Origin: Paraphaeosphaeria minitans
Lineage: Eukaryota; Ascomycota; Dothideomycetes; Pleosporales; Didymosphaeriaceae
DNA: 64,000 bases
Direction of reading: 5' to 3'
Assembly (NCBI GenBank): GCA_015832175.1
Contig: WJXW01000015.1
Location: forward strand, 992,001 to 1,056,000
The stretch's first letter is position 1. The number at the start of each line of letters is the position of its first letter. The notes below the pieces were generated by a model, which made no database searches, was not told the origin of the DNA, and saw only the letters and a list, made by a program, of their open reading frames with translations. Positions 11,249 to 22,759 of the stretch are shown one piece after another. Made by a program: the position numbers and the translations under genes.

Positions 11249-12249
11249 GCTGCAACGATCCTTTCAGAGAGGGCTGTGTACGCTGGGTGTAAGACGGTTA
11301 GTTCGATGCTAAGCTCGAAAGTTTGTGGCCGTCGAGCAACTGATCGTCAATTGTGAACGCTCTATTATAGATGTCTTCTCGCGGAGAGGCTCGTACAGAA
11401 CTTTGATCCTTACGAGGCGTTGCATATTGGGACAGCGAAGAGATGTGTTTCATGACGGCTCTGCAGGATGGATCCCTGCCTTCGGTCGCGATGTTCTTCA
11501 GTCGATGTTCGTGGCTTCCAGAAATCTTGCAGAGTTTAAAACCCTGACGGAACAATCAGCATAAGCAAGATCGGCGCGTTGAGCGTTAAGCAGTACGCCA
11601 CTTTGATCCGAAACCACAATGAGCAATTCAGTCGCAGTCGCCGACAGGAGTGCTTCCAGGTGCTATACACCAATCCCTTGGATGAAGAAGCCATCCGGAA
11701 TCTCGCAACATAGCCCGTAACTTGAGGCTTCTCGGGACATGAACATGGCGCTGCTCCGGCCACTTCATCTGAGAAGCCAACCAGATCGTCAGGCCAGCGT
11801 CGTGCGTCAGCTCGAGATAGAATGGCAATCACCACCCTATCTCAGATACATGCTTTCGCAGTTGTGTATGCATTTGAAGTCTTACCGTCAGCACCTGCAG
11901 GGTCATCAGAAAGCGTAGCATGGGGTGAGGCTCAGCAGATCCAAGGCAGTGATTTGTGCCTGAGAGCGCATGCTTTCACAGTCAGCAGTAGGAAAACAGG
12001 CCCTGACGTTCCATCTCGGTAAAGGGAGCGGTGCCCACTGTTAGTGATTGCTACCGTCCAAGTTGATCATAGCGTTCGTTCCTACGTACATGTTCCAGTT
12101 CGGGCAGTCCAGCAAGTGGATACAGCACGTAATCGCGTACATTTCCAATGCGCTCAGATGCATATTCAGGGGCAGTGGAAGGATTATAACCAAGATCCGC
12201 TCGCGAATCCCTGCGCTCAAAAGGCCGGTTTTCTTCGTCCAAATCCAAG
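11249..12249. other. Intergenic region between two divergent biosynthetic genes
   Basis: About 1 kb lies between the FMO start and the methyltransferase start. Open frames at 11536-11835 (minus) and 11822-12022 (plus) have no recognisable motif. A shared bidirectional promoter is possible, but no binding site can be named. Confidence 0.4.
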
Positions 12250-13502
12250 ATGCGGGACACGGTAGCTATGGATTCAGGGTCCTTCTCGTACAGTCAACAC
12301 TCGGAGATGCAACGCCTCGTGCACATCAATGTCAGGCCGTTGTTTCCTGACCTGCGATGTATCAAAAACCTCACCGCGGTCGATTATGTGGGTGAAGCCG
12401 CTGGACTGGCCTTGTTTCTGTGGCGAACTGACGTGGTCCACGTAGGGTTGCGGACCAGGCGATAATTGGGTCTGCAGCAAAGACGCTCTTTTATCGAATA
12501 CCGATGTGGACGTGAACTACGAGCTTTACCTCAACGATGGAGTTCGGAATAATTGGACCGCCGTAGCCGAGACTATAAGAGAAGTGGGTCTTGCGGAAAA
12601 GGACGAGAGAAAAGGACACATCTTTATGCTTCCTCGCAACTTCTATGACCAGTGCATGCCAGCGGCTTCCGTGGATATTTGTGCGTGCCACGAGCAGACC
12701 ACTCTCGAAAGATGGCTGTCGAACTAATTCCCGATAGGTGTGGCGTGGACCTCCTTCCATTACCTGGAGAATAAGCCGGCGTATCTGCAACTCCCAACGA
12801 CACCGGGCCTGCGCGCAGAATGGTGAGTTCGCCAGTTCACCGATCATGGCACTTGCATTGACCAGTAGTGCTAGGAACGCGGAAATTCGATCCCAGGGTC
12901 GCGCTGACCTGGCCAAATTGTTGCGTATCCGCGCCGTGGAGACAAAGCTGGGTGGATGCTTTCTTTGTGCGATACCCACAAGCATAGAGCAAGGATCTAC
13001 GAAAGTGCACGTACAGGCCATGTGGCATGCACTCGAGAGCTGCCTCAAAGACAGGCTTATGACCATGGAGTAGTACAGTGCCTTTTCCTTTCCCATAGCA
13101 GAATTGGACCGTGACGATATCCGGCAGGTCCTTGAGGACGTCAGAGACCAATGGTCACCAGCTAGACCTTGGCATAGCTTCACCGTGGAACATCCCGCTT
13201 GGACCAGCTTGCAGAAGTCCGGACGAACGGAACCGGACTACGATCGATATGCAGAGTTCATGGCAGGGTTCTTCATGGCCATAATAAGTGGCATGCTGCT
13301 CAGTGCAGTGAGATGCGCTGATGGGATGGGAACAGCACCTGCACGGGCAACTTCGATCGAGGAGGAGACCTTTCTGCATCAGTTCAAAGCGCGCTTCAAA
13401 GCCGCGATGCTTTCCGAACCTCTAAAGCGTATCCCCGCCAAAGGCTCTTGGTGGGCAATAAGCCTGGAGCGAAAGGCTGGTTCGACGCATTGCGAGGTGT
13501 AA
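12250..13502 (+). pseudogene. SABATH-type SAM-dependent carboxyl methyltransferase, one premature stop
   Basis: Four exons fit: 12250-12391, 12459-12680, 12738-12822 and 12866-13502. Their introns have GTGAAG, GTGCGT and GTGAGT donors and give 361 residues. Features typical of the family appear in order: the start FSYSQHSEMQRL, NLTAVDY (SAM-binding loop), VNYELYLND, NFYDQCMPAASVDI, SFHYLENKPAY, and the block RIRAVETKLGGCFLC. The C-terminus is SEPLKRIPAKGSWWAISLERK. Such enzymes methylate small-molecule carboxylates with SAM. A single in-frame TAG at 13071-13073 interrupts the last exon, and homologous sequence continues in the same frame (YSAFSFPIAELDRDDI). A CAG-to-TAG change would explain it. 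The family assignment rests on pattern recognition. Confidence 0.7.
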
Positions 13503-14830
13503 ATCGCGATACCATCGAATGGTTATCATTACTCTGCTCGGAACCAACTAACAGCATTGGGGACCTGTCAGGAAATGTCTCCGCGATATCGCCTGCCAGA
13601 ACTGTCGATAGTTTGTTGGAGCAAGTGATTGGGCATGACTATTTGTCTCCTATCGAAGGGAGAGACGCTGTTTACATATATACACGATCCAAGCTGCGGC
13701 CAGGCATGTAACTGCTTCGGTCATCGTGATATTCAACAGGTTCGTTCATGATGGCTTCATTTGATCCGAGAGGAAAATTTGTGGTTCACTGCAGCAAGCC
13801 GGAAAGCTAGGTCTTTACATATCTCAATGGGATCGGGGACGAGGAATTTCCTCTATATGTGCGATGTCAAAGGTTTTTCATGGCGCTATTCTGTGGTAGC
13901 ATGGACAAAAATCGGAACATTGGCAAGGTGAGTAGAGAGACGCTTCACTCAAGGCTTCATCTGAGCGCAACCAAGTATCCTTCCACCCTCCGCACCGTCT
14001 ATTATATATGGATTAGGACCAAATTGATGGATCAAAGACTTTGATGGTCTTCGTCCAATCACAGCGCCTCTCCTACACGACGGTTGAGAACACTCACTAG
14101 CGTGAGAACTGCGTGCTCTGTCTGTCCTCAGAAAGCGCCTGCATCGAAGAGAATCTAACGGCAATAGCACATTTTGTAATACTATCGTCTACATGGCAAC
14201 TCGCGCCACCTCGAACAGTTCGGCGCATATGGACTTGTGAGTTCAAAATCGGACCAGCTTCCTATTGGCTGATGGGACCGCACTAGGCCGAAATCTTGTA
14301 GCGCGCGCCATAAGTGCCAAGCGTGGTTCAACAAGCCCGTACCATCCTTTCTCGTCATAACGGACAAGATGATTTTTGTCGCTTCCACCTCAGGGTTGGG
14401 GGTGCTGAGCGTCAGAAGGGATCAGCTCCGTCTCTCGCAAACATGCGAAACACCAGCTGTTGAATATCACCGCGGCTTATGCGTACATGTACACAGAAAG
14501 CATCGCCCTGCAATACATTGTAGAACTTCTGCTCAATCACTGGGATCAACAGGCTCACCAGTGCGGCTGTGGAACATGTCAGGTATGATACTGATAAAAT
14601 ACAACCGACAACATGAAGAGCTTGGCCATGCGCATGAGACCTGGAAGAACAGAATCGATAGAAAACAAAGTCCCAAGAACTTCAACGTGGAATCCGTACA
14701 TTTCCGAGCTGGAGCTACATACTCGGATACTACGTTCGCCCGATCTGCTCGCATTGCACGGCAAGGGTCTCGACGCAGCCTTCGCTGGACACTCCCCACG
14801 CTAGCAGTGAGCATGTGCTTTGTTTCTCCT
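13503..14830. other. Non-coding stretch
   Basis: No supported gene. The long plus-strand frame at 14369-14995 is partly antisense to the cyclin fragment and has no motifs. Confidence 0.5.
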
Positions 14831-15303
14831 TCAATCAAATTCATGCTTGAACACAAAGGGGAGCTGGAAACCCTTGTAGATGCCGGTCTCAACAGTGGTG
14901 GAAAAGCGCTTGTGATGCTCGTCCATGTTCTTGTTGTGTACAGCGGCGAGGTACTTCGGTGGCTTCTCGCAGCACTCGAGCAGAGCAGGCAATAACGAGC
15001 GAAGCTGATTGAAGGTATACCCGGAGTAACGGACATGAGCCTGCGACTGGAACTGGGTTAACGGCCACGCATTTTGGAGGTGCGAACACATACCCAGCCA
15101 CCCTTCCGCAGCATGAAACGGGCCAAGCAGTGAGCACCAGCGGCAAGGAAGCTTGGCTTACATCCGACAAAGCGCTCGTCTAATATGGCGATCTTGAAAA
15201 CATGTCTGGCAAACGTGCGGGTCTCAAGATCGTAGTCATCCGCCCGGCTGACTCGCCGGAGGAAGCTCAGACCGGCCCACGTGGGAAGAATAGATAACTT
15301 CAT
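14831..15303 (-). pseudogene. C-terminal cyclin domain, N-terminal half missing
   Basis: Two exons, 15303-15094 and 15046-14831, are joined by a 47-bp intron (GTATGT, TTAAC, CAG). They encode about 141 residues with SFLRRVSRADDYDLETRT, then KPSFLAAGAHCLARFMLR and RYSGYTFNQLRSLLPALLEC. These are the helices of the second cyclin fold of mitotic B-type cyclins, which bind a CDK. The N-terminal cyclin box with its MRAILVDW-type motif should lie upstream (above 15303). Neither strand shows it there, although a possible acceptor precedes the first exon. The gene is therefore probably a 5'-truncated duplicate. It has no other stops within the two exons. Confidence 0.7.
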
Positions 15304-15900
15304 ACCTGTGAGTGGTTGGAAGGAAGAGCCAACGATCCCAACGGTTCTCTCTAGGCGGGCAATTTATGTCAGGAAGGGCGAGTGATTGTGCCCTTGTAAA
15401 GCCAATGTCACTGACTATAACTGTGGAACGGCTGGTGGGACGCATTCGTATCTCAGCGCGGTACGAAACACGATATGAAAGTATCGTACCCTGAGAATGG
15501 ACGGAATTGCAAAGGGCTTACATGAGCGTCAAAGCGTCAGGTGCAGCCTGCTTACTCTGGACCGCCACGAGAATCACCAGTCCTGATTTTTGCAACTGTC
15601 GGAGAGGGGAGGAGGGAGGCGATGGCTGGAGCTGCGTCCTGCGTGCCTACCAGCGCCATCAGCCTCGACGTGGTAACTGAAGGTGGAAGGCAACGTTGAC
15701 TACTAGCGGCACTGATCAAACGTTTCAACCTCGCGGATCAGCACCACGCAGCATGATCGTAATCAACATCATCAGCTTGAAGCGTGGAATGTGTTTGCTT
15801 TTAGCATCGATTTCAGCGTACTCTCCGCACCAATTCAGCTGAAGGGGGAAAATTTAGTCCTTACTCACGTAACACCGCCCGTCGGACACCATCTTCCGCA
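15304..15900. other. Region between the cyclin fragment and the ankyrin gene
   Basis: No N-terminal cyclin box and no other recognisable ORF found. A purine-rich patch lies at about 15600-15625. Confidence 0.45.
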
Positions 15901-17327
15901 ATGTCGCTTCTTAGCCTGCCTTATGAGCTACTGCTCCTCATAGCAGAGGACCTGGAATCTGAGAGGAACATCTCTGCTTTTGGAAAAGTCAACCGCCGCC
16001 TTTATCATCAACTGAACAGCCTTCTTTACCGTTACAACGTACAGCACTCTGGAGGCTCAGCGCTCTTGCGGGCGACCCAGCATAGGCAGGAAACAGCCGT
16101 CCGGAAGGCCCTACGTGCTGACGTCAACGCGCAAGGCGTATATCGCCCCCAGGCACTGTCCAGAGCATCATACGATGGCGATCGGGTAATAGTGAGTTTA
16201 CTGCTCGAAAATGGCGCCGACGTCAACGCGCGGGTGGGAGTCTTCGGCAACGCACTCCAGGCGGCCGCATGGAGAGGGCGTGAGACAACCGTAAGTTTTC
16301 TGCTTGAGAAAGGCGCCAACGTCAACGCACAAGGTGGATACTTTGGCAACGCACTTCAGGCAGCTTCGTGGGGATGCCACAAAGGTACGGTCGAGCTACT
16401 GCTCCACAGTGGCGCCGACATCAACGCGGCGGGTGGCGAGTACAGCAGCGCACTTCAGGCGGCTTCATGCGCAGGTCACGTTGCAATTGCCGAGGTTCTG
16501 CTCGAGAATGGCGCCGACGCCAACGCGCGGGGAAGCGATTACGGCAACGCACTCTCTAGGGCTTCGGCAGGAGGCCACAGAGCAATCGTAGAGCTACTGC
16601 TTGATGGTGGCGCTGACGTCGACGCGCAGGGCGGAGTTTTTGGAAATGCGCTTCCGGCTGCATGGGGAGGCCAGAGGGCGGTCGTGGAGTTACTGCTCAA
16701 GAGGGGGGCGGATGTTAATGCGCCAGGGGGAATTTACGGCAGCGCACTCTATAGGGCTTCCGAAGGAGGATACAAGGCGGTTGTAGAGCTACTACTTGAC
16801 GATGGCGCTGACGTGAACGCACGTGGTGGACTGCACGGCGACGCACTCAAAGCAGCTTCAGCGAGAGGCCATGAGGCGATTGCGAAGCTATTGCTCGAGA
16901 GGCGTGCCAATGTCAACGCACGTAATGGAGAGTGTGGTAGTGCACTCTACAAAGCTTCAGAAAGGGGCAACGTCGCAGTTGTGGACTTGCTCCTTGAAGA
17001 AGGGGCCGACGTCAACGCGCGGGGTGGACTGTACGGCAACGCGCTCCAAGCAGCTTCAGCAGGAGGACACAAGGCAGTCGTAGAGCTGCTGCTTAGAAGC
17101 ATGCCGATGTCAACGCGCGCGGGGGAGTGTACGGCAGCGCGCTCGAAGCAGCTTCGGCAGAAGGGCACAAGGCGATTGTAGAGCTTCTACTTGAGAAGAG
17201 GGCTCACATGAACGCGCAGGTTGGGTTGCACGGTGGTGCGCTCCAGAAACCCCTTTCAGGCAACGTCACGGCACATCATTTGAGGCGAATTGCTATGGCG
17301 ATCTCCCGAGCAGTTGGCATACTATGA
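15901..17327 (+). CDS. F-box protein with about 12 ankyrin repeats, frameshifted near the end
   Basis: The protein starts with an F-box-like helix pair (LLSLPYELLLLIAEDLESERN) at residues 3-40. A tandem ankyrin array with a 33-residue period follows, with the consensus pattern Y-G-N-A-L-Q-A-A-S ... VELLLEKGADVNARGG. Ten full repeats are read before the frame breaks. After about 17097 the ankyrin reading continues two bases over (ADVNARGG, then GSALEAASAEGHKAIVELL) to a stop at 17325-17327. The original frame instead ends in non-ankyrin sequence at 17181. One missing base in repeat 11 explains this. F-box proteins recruit substrates to SCF ubiquitin ligases and the ankyrin array would be the recognition surface. 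No introns are needed. Confidence 0.8.
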
Positions 17328-18140
17328 AGGTATAGGTTTGTGTTCTATCAAGGGCCTTCTATCATCGAAGCAAGAGGTGCTCTGAAGAAGTCCGATCAAA
17401 ATAACGATATGCAGTTTACTGACAAGAACAGACAGCAAGACCGTTCTATCTAGAAAGGTATTATACACTTGGGTAGTAACTAAGGCTTTGATACATTAGA
17501 ATCTATTAGCGTTTTGGACAACACTATCGACGTTTGTATTCCACGCCTGTCTTTACCTTGCTGAAATCAGAACCTCACTACATGGCTTTGGATCTGTTAG
17601 TAGAATCTCCTGTGGCCTGGTGTTCAAAAAATCTGACTTCAAATCCACCATTAAAAACTATGAGATCGAAAATTCAGGCCAGGGTGATATTGCAGACCAC
17701 AGCGACCGCACTCGCTGGCACCTGTGCGATGAGAAAGTGCATCTGAGTGATTAGCTTGCTTATCGCTTGTCGCATAACAAGCACTTACGTCTTGGTAGCT
17801 GAGCTGCTGTTGGTGGCCAATGCCGGTCATCGATAGCCAAAGTGGGGAATATACTCGTAGAAATGAATTTGCTTGTGAGCAGTTGCCCGCTAATTCGCAC
17901 ATGCTGCTTACCATGTGCAAGTGCCTTTTTCAACGCTGACTAGCGGTAGCGCTGCTACCAAACTCACCATCGGCGCTAAAATACTAGCCTCGTAAATGAT
18001 GAAGACGTATTTCACCCTCACTCAAATTCTGACCAGAAGCTAGCTCGGCGACGGATACTCATGCATGGCCACTGGACGAGACATCGGCGCGCATGTCACC
18101 GTGCTTGTGCAACCGGTCAAACAGTGAGCATCAAAGTCAT
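17328..18140. other. Intergenic stretch before the 1.1-kb repeat
   Basis: No supported gene. The sequence ends at a boundary where the repeat tail (GATT)5 begins at 18141. Confidence 0.5.
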
Positions 18141-19251
18141 GATTGATTGATTGATTGATTGAATCCTACTCGGTTTCAGCCGCGGTTTCGTGCAGCTATG
18201 CCCGGATGCAGAGGTTTGGCAAACAGCCGACGCGCTGCCGAAAGAAATCGACATGCCCCACTTCACCGTACTGAAAGTACAGCCAGCTGTTCCCTCGCCT
18301 CCGCTTGTGGTCTGGCTTCTATCTACGACTACGTACATGCCGTCATGAGAAGTGACGTATCTGTGTCTGTGTGTTTGACTTCAAATGTATTGTCTCTGTT
18401 TTCGTGCGGTAAAAAAACTCTTTTTCGTTGCCGTTGTATTGAGGCGTCGTAGAGGCGTCGGCCTCGTTTGTCGTATCTGCGTACCTACAGTCTCCCCCCA
18501 GTGTTCGGCTTCATGTTGCTGTACCTGCCCTTGACCCTCAGGGCTTGCATTTGTTCTGTGTTCTTGTTTCTCCCATCTTCTTGCTGCCTCTCACTAGGTT
18601 CCTATGTGGCCGTGTGTTGTGTTGTGACCTGCCATTGGCGGCAGCGCCAACGCACCAGCTGCGATGCAGCTTCCCGAGAGCGAGGCTCCGCTCCTTCGTG
18701 CTCTTGGGTCTAGTAGCCATGCAACGCTATCGCGACTCGCCTCAGACCTTGTCGGGTATGTCGGAAGGGGCACCACTCCTTCGACATGGGGGCGACAGTG
18801 GACGAGGCTGTCTGTGACTGTGTATTGTGTGGCATCTATAGTAGCATGCCGGGTGTCTGTGAGGCGATTTGCGTGAGCGTTGATGTCGTTCAATCCGGAG
18901 GGCCGTCGATGCGGGACGTCGCAAACGATGTCGAGTGGCGGGCTGATCAGGAAGCCCACCAGAAATTGTGTGTGTTGTGGCTGTACGAGGTTTGGGCTCC
19001 GTCGTCGCTTTCGTGATGCGGCATCGTGGCTAGATGGTTATTGCTGCCGTCAATGGGTGTGTCATGTTGCGTAGCCTGCTCGCAAATTTTGCTTTCGTGA
19101 CTGCCGCGGCCGCAACCATGTTTCTACAGGTACCATAACGCAGAGGGATGCGCTTTGGCCTATAGAGACGATTGCGGCCGCTAGCAGAGATGTTTCGATG
19201 CTGTTGTGATGGATAATCCAGGAATTGAATTCTCGCTGTTTGTCGTGTTTT
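18141..19251 (-). mobile_element. 1.1-kb repeat, copy 1, SINE/LINE-like, tail at the left end
   Basis: This 1111-bp segment is repeated in inverted orientation at 40536-41646. The translations of the two copies agree throughout, apart from one Ser/Pro difference near 18250. One end is a (GATT)5 run, which is (AATC)n on the element's own strand. The other ends in a T run, and there are no terminal inverted repeats. A short-tandem tail without terminal repeats is typical of LINE-mobilised elements. No coding capacity was recognised. Immediately outside the head lies CTTGGTCAAGAAG, which also borders the tail of copy 2 (see findings). Confidence 0.8.
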
Positions 19252-19280
19252 TTCCTTGGTCAAGAAGAGAACATCTATTA
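19252..19280 (+). pseudogene. Fragment of O-methyltransferase exon 1
   Basis: These 29 bases between the 1.1-kb repeat and TE1 read LGQEENIY in the frame that continues into the O-methyltransferase after TE1 is removed. A TAA forms across the TE1 target TA. The start of the same exon is found on the minus strand at 41647-41789. Confidence 0.55.
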
Positions 19281-19470
19281 GATGCATAATTCTGGGAAAG
19301 CTTGGCGCGCATCGTCGATTTTCCCCACCCACCACACTAATTATATAGAGCGTCGAAATTGGTAGATGCCGCGCCCGCCGCCCCGCCCACACGCCGTTTA
19401 CGGGTCAGGTAAGTTGAGGTCGTAGATTCACGCGCATAGAGGCTATACTGACTTTCTTGGTGTTGCAGTT
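19281..19470 (+). repeat. TE1 left terminal inverted repeat with leader intron
   Basis: It matches the reverse complement of 22760-22945 with a few substitutions and small indels. It contains a short upstream ORF starting at ATG 19366 (MPRPPPRPHAVYGS...). It also contains a 60-bp leader intron at 19409-19468 (GTAAGT, CTGAC, CAG), ending 18 bases before the transposase ATG. Confidence 0.8.
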
Positions 19471-19486
19471 GTCACCAACGCGCCAG

Positions 19487-20614
19487 ATGGCCGCCCATCG
19501 CGCCCACGGCGTTCGGACATCTCTATCAGCCCTTGAACCACCTCCTGCTGGGCCCTTCTACGCTGCCCATGGTCTGACAAACTTAAAGAGGCTAGAAATT
19601 AATCGGTATCTCTGCCTAGGTTGGCATGAGCAGGAGATTGCAGACCAAGTTGGTTGTTCAAGACATGCTGTACGCAATGTCTATAATAACATCATAACTA
19701 CTGGTTGTGTACGGAAGGCTCTTACTGGCAAGCTTGGGCGTCCTCCAAAACTAGCAAAGGAAGACTAACTTGCTCTCCGCGGTGAGCTACTACGACATGG
19801 CTGGATGTATCAGGACGAGATGGTATGGTGGTTGAGCGTTGAGCGTGGCATCTTTATCACTCAGTCCACTATCAGTCGCCTGTTGAAGAGAGAGGGCTGG
19901 AGTCGTAAAACGCTGCGCCCATACGCCATTGACCGCAATGAGGAGCTCCGTGGTTACTACCGCGATTCTATGAGGCGGTATGCTGCAGAGGATGTTGTAT
20001 TCCTTGATGAATCTATCTTCAACGAGAAAACTGGATGGAGGCATCACGCCTACGCTCCTATCGGTGAAGAGATGCGCTATACGCAAGACATAAAGCGTGG
20101 TAAGACTTGGGCCATCTTGCCAGCGTATACTGTTGATGGGTATTTGCCGTGTACAGGCATCAAGGAGGGCTACTACAGCCGGGTGGAGTTTATTGAGTGG
20201 GTGGAACTGGAGCTTATACCTGCTCTACGAGTCAAATTTGGTGGACGCCCAGTTGTTATTGTACTTGACAATGTCTCTATCCACACGAACAACGACGTGC
20301 CACGTCTACTCCGCGACGCTGGGTTTGTAGTACGATACCTGCCGCCGTACTCTCCTGACTACAATCCTATTGAGCTTACCTTTGCCGTCTTGAAGGCATG
20401 GATCCGGCGTAACTACTGCTATATACGGACACGTTTTCCAGGAGATAGTGGCTTTGGCGACTTCTTGCGGGCAGCAATTGCAGAAAGTGGCTGTGATAGA
20501 TTTGCAAGAAAGCACTTTCAACACGCTGCTGGAGGTCTCTATATGGAGCAGATAGTGCTAGATGGTCTCCATGATCAGCTGAGGCTTGAGACAGACTTTG
20601 CCTTTGAGGAGTAG
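19487..20614 (+). pseudogene. TE1 transposase, DD34E Tc1/mariner (IS630-like), one in-frame stop
   Basis: The N-terminal part has a helix-turn-helix of the type EINRYLCLGWHEQEIADQVG followed by SRHAVRNVYNN, then LGRPPKLAKED. A TAA at 19766-19768 interrupts the frame, which then continues unbroken from 19769. The catalytic domain has all three acidic residues: FLDESIFNEKTG, IVLDNVSIH and PPYSPDYNPIELTF. The second Asp and the Glu are separated by 34 residues (DD34E). ATG 19805 could start a protein lacking the DNA-binding domain. A CAA-to-TAA change would explain the stop. The gene converges on the accessory gene, whose stop is 125 bases away. Confidence 0.85.
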
Positions 20615-20739
20615 GATATCACGTTCTATACTAATTCATACTCTATATCATACAAACAGCTTGCTTTTAGGTATCATATACTATATATTGTTGCTGGGGT
20701 ATCATGTTGAGGTAGAGATAAACAAAGAAACTTATAGGA

Positions 20740-22751
20740 CTACTCCGACCCGCCACGCGCGCGGTAAGCTGGCTTGAACAATCGCAGCTCCTCACGGAGG
20801 TGGCGGATAACACCATCCTTTAGTCCAAAACCCATCGCGATTGTGTATAGATCGCCTTTTGGGTTGGACATTGCTCGGATATCCTCAACTGTCCACCTCT
20901 GATCTATCGCGACGCGCGCCGCCTCGCTGTAGTCCTCCTGGTCATCCTCTGGCTGCTGGGCAATTAGCCACTGAAAGAACTGCCTCACGACTGTCCTGTC
21001 GTCCGCGCAACCACGCCCAGATACAGGGCTTGATGACACTGGGGAGCGGCGAGATGCCGTATACCTGGCGTTTGTGGTATCGTTTGTTGCCGCGAGAGGC
21101 CAGATGCTCGGGGCTGGTGGAGGAGGAGCAGGAGCAGTAGAAGGTGGCCAGGCATAAGCATGAGCTGGCAGCTGGGGTGGCAGGAAGTATGACTGTTGCT
21201 GCTGTCGTCGCCGGGTTTCCTCTACGCGCCATGCTCTATCAAGTCTCTCAGCCTCCCTCCGCTCGTCTCTCTCTCTCTTTTCATCCTCCCTCCGCTCCCT
21301 ATCAGCCTCTCTCCTTGCCTCTCTATCTTCACGCGCGTCCTCCATCTGTCGGGCGCGATCTTCTGCCCTAGCACGCTCTGCCTCTAGCTTTGCGCGCTCC
21401 AGGTCCCGACGGTACTGTTGAATTGAGTCACCTGAGGAGTCGGACCCCTTACGTAGCTTCTTCCGATTATTTGGATTACGCTGGAGCTTATTACCAACCT
21501 CCCTCCAGTGCTGGAGTAGCTTAATAGGTGGACTTTCAACACTGACGTTAGTCGTACCAATAACTATCTCTTGAGCCCAAGCCTCCATATCAACAGCTTT
21601 AATTTGGTAGTGGGCCATCTGACCAAAAGGTACATAACAATAGCCACCTCTGTTGGTACAGACAGCCTCCTCTGTACAACGCCAGCGGTTATTAATTGCC
21701 CCTACGTGGTCATGCGCAGTCCGGATAGCCTCAACTTGGGCTGCACGACGCTCTGCCTTTTCCTCTGCCCTCTTTATCATGCGACCTTCAACTATCTGTT
21801 GCTTTGTTCGATTGCCAGCTGAGGACTCAAGCGCAGTCAAGATCTCTAGCTTGTCAGAGGATGGCTCGTTAGCGTACTGACTGCGCGAGAACGCCCTCCC
21901 AATTAAGTTGCACTCTAGCTTCTGTTCAAGCCTCATCTGCACAAGTTCAACTGGAGACCGCGCGGAGAGGCTGACGACATGCCTATCAACATTGTCCAAA
22001 AAGGATATGCTAACGTCGTCACCAAAGTCTTCAATCGTCTCAGCTTTCCAGATAGCTCCTCGAGTTATCGCCCGATAGGATAGTGACGTGCAGCGTACTG
22101 TACAGTCTCTGCCTTCAATTCCAGAAGCCTTGCTGCTCCTCATCTCCTCCACTTTATCCTCAAACGCTGACAGCCATAGGTCCTCTCGACTGTAGGTTTT
22201 CTCGCTTCGGACAACAAATTTTGAGTTCACGCGAACAGTAAAGGAAACCTCAATTATGTACCTAAGTATAGGTAGTCCTGTAACAACTTGTGGCTTAGGA
22301 GCTATTTCAAGTTCAATAGGTGGTGGAGACGACTGGAGGCCTTGAACTAGCTGGATAGTTGGTGATGAGACTTGCAAGAGTTCTGCTATATTGGAGTAAG
22401 GCAAGCTCTGTGTTGGACGATAGGGCGGTGTCTCAGCCACTTCAATAATAACAGGAGGAGTAGCAGTAGTAGGAGCAGTTTCTACTAGTGCCGCCTGTGC
22501 CTTTGTCTTCGTGACACGCGTCTTTTTAACCGGCCTTGCTGGCGGCGATGGTGTTCTAGGTGCAGCTCCTACACTACGGAGTAAGTAGGTATCTAACTTA
22601 TATGGCTTATAACCATCTTACGCCGAGATCTTGTAGCTCTAGCAGCTTTAATAGCTCTAGACTTATGCGCCGTGTTGGCAAAGCGGTCTGCGTGCTCTTC
22701 TAGGTTCCGTAGCGTAATGGGCGGGAGCCGCTGGCGGCCTGGGGGACGCAT
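20740..22751 (-). CDS. TE1 accessory protein (unnamed transposon-borne family)
   Basis: Exons 22751-22622 and 20740-22568 are joined across a 53-bp intron (GTAAGA...GTGTAG), giving 652 residues. The N-terminus is basic and Pro-rich. Around residues 338-380 lies a Cys-rich motif, NRWRCTEEAVCTNRGGYCYV, followed by HYQIKAVDMEAWAQ. Residues about 425-500 form a strongly charged Arg/Glu coiled coil. The C-terminal 85 residues contain VVRQFFQWLIAQQ. The protein has no transposase residues. The ORF is intact and starts ten bases after the leader intron of the right inverted repeat. TE2 carries a diverged relative in the same position. Function is unknown. DNA or transposase binding through the Cys motif is an inference. 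Confidence 0.8.
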
Positions 22752-22759
22752 GTTTGATA

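Noticed and set aside
12491..13183. Long minus-strand ORF of 230 codons
   Set aside because: It is the shadow of the spliced methyltransferase on the plus strand, which has family motifs and proper introns.
14369..14995. Plus-strand ORF of 208 codons
   Set aside because: It overlaps the cyclin exon in antisense and shows no recognisable motif.
16200..17100. Tandem 99-bp DNA repeats as a satellite
   Set aside because: The period corresponds to 33-residue ankyrin repeats within an open reading frame.
18141..18160. (GATT)n run as a possible CRISPR or satellite array
   Set aside because: It is a five-unit microsatellite forming the element tail, with no spacers. A fungal genome would not be expected to hold CRISPR arrays.
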